Part shown: piece after piece, positions 42,839-53,802 of the stretch
How the letters are laid out: every line of letters begins with the position of its first letter
How positions within the stretch are numbered: position 1 is the first letter of the stretch
The notes under the pieces: generated by a model
Told to the model about the DNA's origin: nothing
Database searches by the model: none
The model's input: the letters and a program-made list of their open reading frames with translations, nothing else
Position numbers and translations under genes: made by a program
Origin: Uranotaenia lowii
Lineage: Eukaryota; Arthropoda; Insecta; Diptera; Culicidae
Assembly (NCBI RefSeq): GCF_029784155.1
Contig: NC_073691.1
Location: 127,410,714-127,474,713 of the forward strand
Length of the DNA: 64,000 bases
Direction: 5' to 3'

Positions 42839-43902
42839 GATAACAGATATTTAAAAATTGAAAAGTTATGAGAAAATAGTATTAGTTCATCTATAAGGAG
42901 TGTATTCGAAAAAAATTTCCCACCACCACTTGACAGATTGTTATAAAAATTTGCACACGTACTTATTACTAGGTAATTTTACTGAAAATTTCATCAATTT
43001 CCAACCATGCATTCAAAAGTTATCTACAAAAGAAAGTGTTGCATTTTGCCAATACACTTCTTAGAAAGGTTATGAACTAAATTCTTTAAGTTTTGAAACT
43101 TGAGTCATCCATTTAAATGCAAACCAAAATTTTGTTCATTCACTAAACATATGATTGCAGCTGATATCTCTAGTCAGGAATTCAGTCATGGGAGTTAACA
43201 GAATTTCATAGAGACTTTCAAAACATGTTTTTCCTAAATTTAATGGAATTTAACGGAATTTTTTAATGGAATACTCAAGGAACAAATTTACAACATAACC
43301 TTGAATCGTAAACAGTATCAAAATAATGCGTCAAGCACGTCATTGAAGAATTTTCGATTCACTGGAATTATTCAACATGTGATCTCTCGATTCCAGTAAT
43401 ATTTATTAAAGTGTGACCGGGATAATAACGATACATTATTGTGCATCGTCATGTTAACCATAAACAAATACACACTACACGTTCAGCGGGAGGAAAAAAA
43501 GTCATTCACACTCTCCTGGAGATGAGCTCACGAAGTATGGTGAAAGGGGGTTATCAGTCAGCTTACAGCCAACAACAAATAAATCGGCGACAACGCACGG
43601 CTGGGAATGTATCGTTATATTTAAATCATAATAATAGAGAAAATATGTACACTCTATCTATGCCGATGACACGAGTTGATTCATTTATGGGAAACTTACC
43701 TCTGGAAAATGGTGATGATAGATTTTTCGACACTTTAATTCATTATTATAATTATTTAGGCTTGTTTAGCTATGCCTCAAATTTATTAATCCGATGCTGT
43801 GGTGAGTCGATATTTTTTTATAAATGCCCAGAGTAGAGTATACAACATTGTAACTATCAGGTAGGTTGTTTTAATATAAATTTTAAGTTTATGAAATTAC
43901 TA
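42839..43902. other. Intron sequence with one unrecognised 131-codon frame
   Basis: A plus-strand frame at 43441-43836 is open for 131 codons, with ordinary amino acid composition but no known motif. No convincing splice sites frame it, and transcription of the surrounding gene is from the other strand. The rest is AT-rich. Confidence 0.25.
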
Positions 43903-44930
43903 GCTGACCCGATTCGCTTTGCTACACCTTTCAAAACTAAATGAAATTTCATAAAAAATATTCAAATTTCAATCGTTTTAAGAGCACGATTTAATCAAAT
44001 TACAACATAAACCAAAAGTCACCGCTATAGAATGAGAGACGCAGCTGAAGTTTCGAATTGCAATACAAAGATGACATAAGCACTGCAAGAAAGGGATGGT
44101 TTCAAATAATCGTAGAAATCCATCCCATGCCAAATTTGGTTCTATTTGCTTGGTTAGTAGGTAAGTCAAGTTTTGCAAAAACATGAAGGGAGTCCCATTT
44201 CCTTTTTCTACCTCTCCATTGGATGGAGGGGTGGGTACTTAATATTCATAGAAATATTTCTTGAACTCAAATACCCTTTGATGCCAAATTTGGTTTCATT
44301 TGCTCAATTAACTCTCAAGTTATGCAAAAAATTTGTATGGAAGCTCCTTTCCCCATTTATACCTCCCGCGCTGGAAGAAAGGAAGGACCTCAATTTATCA
44401 GACAATCATTTCTCCTATTCAAATACCCTCCCATGCCAAATTCTGTTCAATTTGCTCGATATGTTCTCAACTAATATATAAAACTTGTATGGAAGCTCCC
44501 TCTCCCTTTCCTTCCTCCCTGCTGGAATAAGTGAGGTGCCTCAAATAACCAAAGAAACATTTCTTGTATTCAAATACCCTTACATGCCAAGTTTGGTTCC
44601 ATTTGCTTGATTAGTTCTTGATTTATGTAAACAATTATAAGAGAGTCTCCCTCTCCTTTTCCTATCTCCCCACTGAAAAAAGGAGGAGTACCAAACAATC
44701 ATAGAAACATTCCTCGTACCAAAATTCATTCCCATGCCAAATTTGGTTCCCTTTACATAATCAGTTCTCGAGTTATGTAGACTTGTCACTTTTATTCGAG
44801 AAACCCCCTCCCCCCTTTCAGTGAGAGGGAGGGGCCCCAAACTATTATAGGAATATTCCCCGGCCTCAGAAGCTTCCACCTGCCAAGTTTCACGTAAATC
44901 GGTTCAGTAGTTTTCGAGTCGATAGGCAAT
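43903..44930 (+). repeat. Insect dispersed repeat with five ~150-bp tandem units
   Basis: Starts CTAGCTGACCCGATTCGC. From 44128 it contains units each opening TGCCAAATTTGGTTC and containing GAAACATT and GGAGCCTCC-type words. Unit starts are 44128, 44282, 44434, 44585, 44735 and 44881, i.e. spacings of 146-154 bp. It closes with GTTTCACGTAAATCGGTTCA and GTAGTTTTCGAGTC, which I know as the common 3' part of this repeat type in insects. A second copy of the head is at 57938-58130. The superfamily is unknown to me. Confidence 0.7.
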
Positions 44931-45655
44931 TTATATTAGCATGGCAGAAATTTCAAAAGAAAACACGTTTTAGAACGAATATGAATTCCAATTTCCTTTT
45001 GATTGTGTTGTAAGGCCTCTATTTCACTATATGTTATGAAGTTTTTTATATCCTTCGAAGATTGCATTATGTTTTTTACTTGTTTTATGAATGAACGCAA
45101 TGTTACCTTGAAGCTAACACGTGCAAGAATGAAGAAAAATTCAGCTTTTGAAAGGTCTAACTGGTGTTTAACTGATTGTCATGATTTTATCCAACCGGTT
45201 TACCATAATTTTTATGTAGAACAATAAACATCAATTAATGATAGTTGACTTAATTTACAAAACGCGAATAAAAGATTGTGGTTTTGTGTAAAAATTCGTG
45301 TTTTGATTACTTTATTGTAATGAGCAGCTTAAACTGCACTGTCTTGAACATTTTCATGGAAAACATTGAACTAATTTTAAAGTTTTGCAAATTTGAGTGG
45401 GGAAAATCCACCATTTTGTCAACTTCGACTTTATACAAAAATTATTCGAAAATGCAACTTTTTTGTACCGATCTAGAAGAGATTCTAGAATAACATGTTT
45501 TCGAAGTTGAAAATTTCCAGCTGGTGTTACGAATTATCAACGAAATAGGCAAGTTTCCTCGTAAATTAACAGTTTTTTCGTCATTGTGACGTCACAGTCT
45601 GTACCAATAGTAGAGCAGGCCTGCCTTGACACTACCTTCTTTAAATATTCCTTGC
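44931..45655. other. Sequence splitting the dispersed repeat from its GACA tail
   Basis: In complete copies of this repeat type, GACAGACAGACAG follows closely after TTCGAGTC. Here about 725 bp intervene, with GATAG present at both edges (44926 and 45652 area), suggesting an insertion. The content is AT-rich and I do not recognise it. Confidence 0.35.
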
Positions 45656-45692
45656 AGATAGATAGACAGACAGACAGAAATTCATTTTTATA
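45656..45692 (+). repeat. GATA/GACA microsatellite tail
   Basis: GATAGATAGACAGACAGACA followed by GAAATTCATTTTTATAT: the usual tail of the dispersed repeat that starts at 43903. Confidence 0.7.
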
Positions 45693-45694
45693 TA

Positions 45695-47482
45695 CAGTGA
45701 GCGTGTTTTGCCTGTAAAAATATGAATGAATGAAAAGCACCAAAATTTTCTTCTACAATTTGTTTTGAATTGTTTAACGGATAAATCAAGCATAAATTTA
45801 CTTTTTTTAGGCGTTGCAATTGGCGTTGAGGACCAAAAATATGAAAAAAGGGTGCGAAATAAGAATAGTACCGCTTGTGTTTTCCAACAAAAACAAGATT
45901 ATTTCTAGAAATGTACTGTGTTAAAGTGAATAAAAATGCTTCTATGAATTGTTTGAATAGATAACTGCATTTCAAGAAGTTTTCTAGAATTGCAAAGGTT
46001 CTCAAAGCTTTTTAAAGGGGTTTTTAAGAGATGCTCCTCTAGCATTTAGGACTTTGATATTTGAGCTATAATACTTTATCAAAATGCTTGATTTCTTCAT
46101 TAACATTCATTAGTATGATGCAAAAGGAAGAAACATAGATTTGAGGCTGAATTTGATTTTTAATTCAACAGGCTTCAAATTCAAAAATAATTATGTTTTT
46201 AAATAATCAAACAATATTTCTCTAATTTCAAGTCATATATGGCAGCACTATCTTTCAATCAAACCGAATTAATGCCCATTTTCGAATATCTGTGATTAAT
46301 TCAGGTGTGCTGGATGATTTTGGTCAAGAAATAAGTTCTTGGTACCGTGTGAACGCCTTGGAAATTCTAAGATCATATATTTAAAAAATTTGAATTTCAT
46401 CAAGGTATCTGAAAGTGAATTTCTTGGACCGATAATCAGAATAAATTTGTACTTTCCGATGGAGCTTGATAGACCAGACGACTAGCAGTATTATTGGTAT
46501 GATTTGAAATTGAATCGGAAGTTGAGATGAGCAGGAATTTTGGCGGTGGTTTTTCTTGTGCTGGTGATTTGTTTTGCAAATCCGGAAAAGCTTTCTGCAG
46601 CATGAACTAAAAAAACAACTGATACCCTCAGAGCCAAAGGGGTGTAAGTGACAAAATGGTCAATTTGAGTTAATGATGCCACACGATTTTTCATATTTCA
46701 AACTTTAATTGATTTTTTCAGATTTTTAGAATTTTATTTACATACTTTACATTAAAAAAAAATAAAAAAATTTGAAAAATATATGGGAAATGGTCAAACA
46801 CAACAACTTTAAAGCGTGTTTTCTCGAATAAGCTTTTATGCACTTATACCCCTTTGGCTCCAAGGGCCTCAACTGTGTTGACAAACTACCTCGAAATGAT
46901 GAAAATTGGCCTAAATAAACCTGGAAAATCAATATTGAGACTTAATTTGGTTTTAAATGCAAGATAGTGCTGCCATCTATGACTTAAAACTGGAAAAAGT
47001 TATGTTTCCTGAAAAAAAAAATCTATGTTTTTGATTTCCAACCTGTTTTTTCCTATTGAAAATAAACTCAGAATGTTTGTTTCATCATGCCATTTTAATG
47101 AAGAAAGTAAATTAAATAGTTTCTCAGCTGGAATATCAAATTCCTTAATTCTAGAAGAGCATCTTTTAAAATCCCCTTATAAAACCTTTGAAAACCACCT
47201 TTGGAATTTTAGAAAACTCCTTAAAATGCAGTAATCTATTCAAATAATTCGTAGAAGTATTATTAGTCACTGTACACAGTAATTTTTTTTAGAAATAATC
47301 TTGTTTTTGTTGAAAAACACAAGTGGTACTATTCTTATTTCGGACCCTTTTTTTAATATTTTTAGTCCTCAACGCCAAAGGCAACGTCCAAAAAAAGTAA
47401 ACTTATGCTTGATTGTTGATGATAATCATACATATTTTAACAGGCAAAACACATAGTGGTACTATTCATATTTCGCTCACTG
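45695..47482. mobile_element. Fold-back element with TA target and ~570-bp arms
   Basis: The ends are CAGTGAGCG and CGCTCACTG, with TA outside both. The arms (about 45695-46265 and 46960-47482) share, inverted, TGTTTTGCCTGT, GAAATAAGAATAGTACC, AAACAAGATTATTTCTA, GATGCTC and GCAGCACTATCTT. The right end carries about 22 bp (with AATAGTACCACTATG) that the left end lacks. The centre holds the MITE at 46620-46871. No transposase gene. Confidence 0.7.
46620..46871. mobile_element. 252-bp MITE, same family as 15907-16166
   Basis: The left end TGATACCCTCAGAGCCAAAG and, from the right, TGAGGCCCTTGGAGCCAAAG are each followed by GGGTrTAAGTG. The interior is AT-rich. It sits between the arms of the fold-back element. 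Confidence 0.65.
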
Positions 47483-48129
47483 TATATAGATATATGGGTG
47501 AAATTTTATATTTTCTGAGAAAGAATATTTAGGAATTGAAAGATTGAAGATGGATAGAAGATTAGAATAAGGTGAAAGATGTTGAAAATGGGCGGAAGAT
47601 AATTTAAGCGGTAAATTTTTACATTCCCATTATTCTACAAACAATTAAATCCAGTCTATTTACACACTTTATCATCGTCTAAAGTTAGTTGAATGGTAAA
47701 ATTCTTATTAGTTCAGAGATGTACCGAATATTCGGTCGGCCGAATATTCGGCGTCGAATACCGCCCAAAAACCGTTAGGCCGAATATTCGGCTCACCGTA
47801 TAGTTGAGCTAAGTATTCGGCCGAATAGGCCGAATATTTATTTTTTAAATTTATAAAATCACAGACTTGTCAAATTTTTCAAATTATTCTGGATAATTTA
47901 TAAAATATCCAAAAGTAATTTTGAACATCAGAGGTGTATCCGTATATTTTTCACTGTAGATCGTACAGGGGAATACTAACAAGAATCGCTTTATACTTGG
48001 ATTATAGATTATTCCGGATTTTCTTGAAATATCCAAGTTTTCGCATAAATCCAAAAATAAATTCCAGATAAGTCAAATCTGGCCAGATGCCCGGCTTTAT
48101 TCAAATTAAATGCTAAACCAAATAAAAAT

Positions 48130-49556
48130 CTCTATTTTCTCTTTCAAAATTTTTTTTCTGCTGTTCTTGTTGATGAAAAATTCCTTAATGTAATTGCGTA
48201 CGCCGATGATCTACTGATTTTTGTTCGAAATGATTGTGAATTTGATAAGTTATTGGAAATACTTGATTCTTATAGTTCGTTTGCTAATATTAAATTAAAT
48301 GATAAAAAATCTGGTTTCATCCGATTAAATAATGCTCGAGTGGGTCCTCAAAAAATTCAAGAGTTAGAAAGTCTCAAAGTTCTAGGAGTTACGTTTGAAA
48401 AGAATTGGACATCTTCAGTTACAACTAACTTTGACCGTTTGATAAATACAATGAAATCGACTTTACAGCTACACAGCATTCGTTCCTTGAATATTTATCA
48501 AAGATGTATTGTTCTAAATGTTTTTATATTATCTAAGTTGTGGTACACTGCTCAAATATTTCCCCCTTCAAATAAACACTTAGCACAAATCAAATCAGCT
48601 TGCGGAAAGTTTCTGTGGAGCGGGTATATGTTTAAATTGGATAGAAGACAACTTTATTTGGATTATTGTAAAGGTGGTTTACGTTTGATAGATCCAGAGT
48701 CCAAAGCAAAGGCATTATTTTTGAAAAATATTTTTTACAATTTAAATGAGGATGGTACTTACTCGAAAGATAAATATTTAATTGATTTCAATTCTAAACA
48801 ACGACTCACACGGAATGCAAGAGATTGGATATCTGTAGGTAAGATTTTGGATAATAATTTTGATTTAACATCTACCAAATCACTTTATGAATACTTCATC
48901 AAAGAACAAAATTATCAACCTGAGATTGAAAAAAAGATAATAGCTCCTTGGAATATTGTATGGGAAAATTTAAATGATAAAGTTATATCTCTCAAAGACC
49001 GTGAAATAATTTTTACGTTTGTAAATGATCTGATCCCGAATAAATATAAATTAAAACAATATAATATCGGTAATTTAACTAACATTTCCTGTGATAAATG
49101 TCATGTAATGGATACGAACGAACATAGAATTAAACTTTGCCCCAAATCGAAATTTGTCTGGAATTGGTGTACTTCAATAATCAAAAGTCGTTACAAAATA
49201 AGTTGTCATGATATAGAAGAGATTTTGTTTATCCCTGTTTTAAGGAAGTCAAAAAAATCTGTGGCTTCATTATGGTTGTTAACGAAAGTAATATCTTTCA
49301 ATTTGAGGGTAAAAGAACCTGATTTGTATGTTTTAAAAAAAGAAATAAGAGAAATGAGATGGAACAAAAGTAGATGGTTCAGTAAAGAGTTCGGTAATGA
49401 GTTGAATATTTGTTGATGAACCTTTATGAGTCGTGTTGCGAGAGCTGGAAGAGTAGAATAGAGCAAGTTAAAACGATGAATTGTTAACCCGAACATTTAG
49501 TTTTAAATAATTAATTTTAATAAAAAAAAAAAAAAAAAATAAAAAAAAAAAAAAAG
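48130..49556 (+). mobile_element. 5'-truncated L1-like LINE with poly(A) tail
   Basis: The coding fragment (next entry) is followed by about 100 bp of 3' UTR and an A-rich tail (49521-49556). A second A tract of about 42 bp starts at 49580. It lies entirely inside the hAT-type element. Confidence 0.7.
48171..49416 (+). pseudogene. L1/Tx1-type reverse transcriptase, C-terminal two-fifths
   Basis: The frame contains the catalytic box FLNVIAYADDLLIFVRN, then SSFANIKLNDKKS, the LKVLGV block and NVFILSKLWYTAQIFPPSNK, then DYCKGGLRLIDPESKAKALF. These are characteristic of L1/Tx1-type polymerase thumb regions. Near the end, CDKCHVMDTNEHRIKLCPKS gives the CxxC...H....C C-terminal knuckle. About 410 codons are open with no stop or frameshift, unusually well kept for this window. 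The N-terminal polymerase and endonuclease are absent by 5' truncation. Confidence 0.8.
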
Positions 49557-49581
49557 ATCTGAATTTTGAATTTTGAACCTG

Positions 49582-49622
<41 letters not shown>

Positions 49623-50350
49623 CTTGATTTTGTGTCCAAAAACGATTATTAAACTATTTCAAAATGAACATGAATTTTAGTTTAATTTCTACATACGATT
49701 TTAATACTGTTGTTGTGATTCAATGAAAACTTCAAAATTCAAGTTTTTTTTTTCACTGTCTTCTTGTATGTTTTTGGACTAGATTTTGCTCAAATTTGCC
49801 CTTTTTTCAATTTTTTTTAAAAATCATCCTCAATTGCCCGACCGTGTGGTTAAAGCATGGTATGCTTTTAAGGTTAAAATCATCGTACCTTTAAACAACT
49901 ATTTTGAACATGTCTAGCTCATATTCGACTTTCATCTAATTCGATATCAAAAAAGTAATATCAAATTGCTTGGCACCTGTTTCGACGTGTTGTGGCCAGA
50001 TTTTACAGGAACCCATTCCCTTTGATGATAATGGCCCTAGAAGCGACAAATCATCTGATGTCCTTTCAGTTATTGGTGACATTTTTTAAATCAGAGAGAC
50101 CCCTACTTTAAAAAGATCATAGAATACATCATCTTATTATATCATCTGGTTGAAAAAAAAATCGACTCAAGAACATGAGGGGCATTAAGATGGAAGAAAT
50201 AGAAGGAAATTGAAATAATCGCTTTTGTATTTTTATTAAAAACCCAACAGAATATCCGGCCGAATATTCGTTTGGCCGAATAGTTGAAAGGGTCAATATT
50301 CGGTATTCGGCCGTTCGCCGAATACCACTGTTCGGTACATCTCTAGTTCA

Positions 50351-50834
50351 TTATATTTTTTTTCAACCGTTGTAGATTAATCTGAAGTTTGTGGCCGTTA
50401 TTGCTGCCGATCTCCACTGATCATAATTGCAAAACAGAAACTGAAGAAGTGTAGACGATAAAATCGCATTATGATAATGACATAGTTTAGAACGACGACG
50501 ACGGCGTGCGGAGCTCAGCACTAAAATGAACGCGCATAGTTAATACTTACAGGGAACCTGGGGAAGAAATAATAATCGAGAGAAGCAGCGATGATGGTGG
50601 TTTAAACCCTGAAGGAGAAGGTCAAACTAAAAAAAATGATGGAAGAACAATCGGTAGCAACCGGTAAGGCCCAACTGTTCTTTGGTAGCCCATTGGAGCA
50701 TGGACCGATCGTCACGATAAACGCGCCTTCAAACACAAACGTTGTTTTATTATGAACTTTTCATAATTAATAGGTTTTTATCAGTGCTACTTGTTACTGT
50801 AAACACTTTTGATTTAGTAAGTTTCTTATTTGTT
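50351..50834. other. Intron sequence, nothing recognised
   Basis: CG-containing words are more frequent at 50490-50730. A donor-like site on the minus strand (CCCT|gtaagtatt near 50552) exists, but no exon could be defended. Confidence 0.35.
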
Positions 50835-50910
50835 CCTAGTAGGGCGCGAACTCGAGTCTTTTGATTACCTCTCCGACACTTAACCAATAGGCTAAATCGT
50901 CAGATGTAAA
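50835..50910 (-). mobile_element. tRNA-like SINE head on the minus strand
   Basis: Read on the minus strand: TTAGCCTATTGGTTAAGTGT (A-box-like), then CGGAGAGGTAATCAAAAG, then ACTCGAGTTCGCGCCC (B-box-like). Spacing fits a Leu/Ser-type tRNA-derived SINE. Degenerate B box and no tail found. Confidence 0.5.
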
Positions 50911-50932
50911 TATAGTTGAATGTAACTATAGT

Positions 50933-50975
50933 TGAAGTCAACTGAACTATAGGCTCTATAGTTCAGTTGACTTCA
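50933..50975. repeat. Perfect 19-bp hairpin with 5-nt loop
   Basis: TGAAGTCAACTGAACTATA, loop GGCTC, then the exact reverse complement. It lies just beyond the tRNA-like head at 50835-50910. Confidence 0.9.
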
Positions 50976-53370
50976 TCGAGTTCAATTTGCTGGTAGATTT
51001 AACGGTTGGAAATGCTCATCGTGTCCCGATCAATGGTGCTTTATACGCCCAGAGTGAACAAGTTAAAGTAAAAACGCGTTTTCAAATTTGATTATAGTGA
51101 AAAAAAAAATGATGGTGAAAATTGTGGAACAATGTGTACATCATGTTGCAGTGCGTATATTATAGATCAAGATGATTTAATAATCATAAGAGCTTATTTT
51201 CCGGTGCTCAAAAATTATAATATTTTTGTCACTTGAGAAGATTTCATTTCTAATGAAAAATTAATTCTATAGGAACTACAAAACTGTTCCTCATGAAAAT
51301 TTATTTGAGAAAATTCGTACTTTCGTGGAATAGAGAAGTGCTTACTATGCTCGGGTGCTCGTTATGCCCTTATCTCCCCTACATAACTAAATTAAGGCAA
51401 TATAATAAGCATTCAATTTTCGTCCTTAATCATATCCATTATGTCTAAGTAAGGTGCTTGGTCAATTGCACGAAGTTCAGCTTGCGACCGCTTTTGATGA
51501 AGATTACATAGATTTCCTAATGAGTGAAACGGAAAAAGGAACATTTCAGGTTGGCTCAGCTTGTCGAACGCAGAACCTTGACAGCAAATATCCGAGTAGT
51601 AGGTAGTTCGACCATTTTATTTGGGTTCTAAGCTGTGAAATATATGTAGGTAGAAATCGTACATAAAGGCGAGATAGAAAACCACAGAAGTGACACAGAG
51701 AAGCGTACACCCGCGAAAATGAATTGGGAAGTGCAACTATTCGAGGGGTGGGAGGGTAGCTGCCATCGATATACCGCCCAGCAAGCAGAGGAGCAAAAAT
51801 TGGGAGAAGTAAAGGCTGGTGATCGGTGATTCGGATGGAGAGGGTGGCGGATGACTGGATAGGATGGATGGGGTGGCGGAAGCGGGGGATTGGAAAGGGT
51901 CATCCCGAGATAGAACCATCGTCGTCGTCGTCGTCAACGTCGACACAGAACAGCGATCCACTTTACACATGCGCTACAAAAGTGCCGCTGCTGTTGCCGT
52001 TGCTCCTATTGCTGATGTTATTGCTCCTTTGACTTTGGTTTTGGTTGCAGTCGCGAAATTCACTATGATGGGTGTTCGTTCGCATTCCCCAATCCACAAA
52101 CCTCCACAAACACTCGACTCGACCCGGCCTCTGTCGAATCCTTTCGCCTTTGCTGCTGCTGCTGCCTAGCTTTTGTTTGTCTCCATTTCGAAGCAAGCAG
52201 CGTGCCGCAAGAAGCGATAGGCGTAAGCTAGGATCCGAATCAGATTTGCTTCTAAATATTACTCAACTCAATGTGAAAAAAAATGTCAAGCAGGATTAAG
52301 AAATAACAGTTAAATTATAAAACTTATCTCAATTTATCCTGGCATATCGAATGTTTGTCAACGAAGTCCTGTAGACGAAAGTTTAACGAAGTCATTCGAA
52401 GGCCTTAAGATGAAACAAGCTAGATCAAAGCAAGTGAATTCATGAAACCCCTCAACTGAAAGTGATGAATTTTTCAAAGACTGATAGGGTGATTAAAGCG
52501 TTAAATGCTTTCTGCGGCCCAATTAGAGCGCGAAGCAAAGCATTTTGGTATGACGCGTTGGAATTAACTACGAAATATCTCCAACTTTTCTATATCGGCT
52601 AATACTTGAAATCGTCCTCTTTCTTTCGGGAGCAATTAAGAGCACATCAGATAAGGATTCGGATTTATTATTACAAAACCGAACGGATCTCATATTGAAA
52701 TTCCAACATGTACCGGTTCAAAACATCTCGGTAAAACTTGCTTCATTAAGAATTGGAACAAACTTTTGTTCATATAGTTGCGCTCCTGGTGGACGGATTT
52801 GGAAGTTCTTGGCGCCCACGTGTCGGGAATTTTTTCAGCTTCCCGTATGTATTTTAAACAGTCCACAAATCGACTGTAATTTGTAAACAATCAACATGGA
52901 AGCCGAAAGAAGGGGAAAAAATTATGCACAGTTATTTGGTCTGCATCTAAGTTGAAATTGCCCAGAAATACCGTAAACATTGACGACGAGATATCTCAGT
53001 AAAAGTAATAAATTTCAAGTAATTAGTTCAGTAGTGACTTTAATCCTCATGTCCGTATTCAATTTGTTTAGATTTGTAATTTTTGGTTGTTCGAAAACAA
53101 TCTGCAGCAATTAATTTGAAGTATGCACATACTTCTTGTAATTTGTAGTGATTGAAACGTAATATTTATGAAACATTTTCAGCTGCTCTATTACTCACTA
53201 ATGCCTGAACACTCAAAATTTCCAACGATACCATACTTAGAAATTTTACATTTTCTTTATCTACTGAAATACAGTTTTTGCATAGGCAAGGCGCGTACAT
53301 GACTCTTAAAAATCTACAAAGTTGCAATTAAATGTGTAGGAAACGTTGATAGTTGATAATTAAGTTAAAA
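50976..53370. other. Intron sequence with GC-richer, trinucleotide-rich part
   Basis: 51650-52230 has higher GC and CpG, a GTC run (51918-51935) and GCT runs near 52155, with purine-rich GGATGG words. Frames on both strands are repeat-driven. It could be an enhancer or an untranslated exon of the host gene; neither can be shown. The rest is AT-rich with no gene. Confidence 0.3.
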
Positions 53371-53802
53371 TAAAGGGTGTCCACGATGAAATTGCCACAC
53401 TAGAAAATTGCTCTATCTTTTTAACCGATGGGTAAAATTTAATTAAAATTTGGATGGATTTAGTTCATAGTGCATTGTTTACATCCTGTAAGTTTTAAAG
53501 TCCAGTGATCAAAACTCGCGGAAATGAAGTCGAAAGAACAGATCGTGCGTGATAAAATCTTGCGCATTCATCACGAGAACAAGGATCTCTCGCATCGTTC
53601 CATGGCGAGTGATTAAGCGGTTCTAGGAGCGATTGACCACCGATCGGAAGCCCAGAAGTGAAGGAAAAAGTAGGTATTCCGTACAATACCAAAAACCACA
53701 ACGGCGTAAAGGGTGATACGGTCAAAATTTGGTCAAGGGAAAACGCGTGTAAATCGATGAAATCGTTTATTTAAAAAATCAAATTAAATTTCTTTTTCAA
53801 GT

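Larger units (their letters stand above)
47716..50343. mobile_element. hAT-type element with CCGAATATTCGG ends, holding a LINE
   Basis: Begins GAGATGTACCGAATATTCGG and ends CGGTACATCTC. TAGTTCA flanks it exactly on both sides (47709-47715 and 50344-50350). Both subterminal regions are crowded with palindromic CCGAATA/TATTCGG words. The 7-bp duplication and TIR style suggest hAT or a relative; 8 bp is typical for hAT. The interior contains the L1-like LINE fragment, which either inserted later or was captured. No transposase seen. Confidence 0.7.

Noticed and set aside
43441..43836. 131-codon plus-strand frame as a real gene
   Set aside because: No motif, no convincing splice or promoter signals and AT-driven composition; listed only as an unrecognised frame.
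50552..50610. Untranslated first exon of the MTA1-like gene
   Set aside because: There is a good donor-like gtaagtatt on the minus strand, but nothing supports a transcription start or a link to the 42.4-kb exon.
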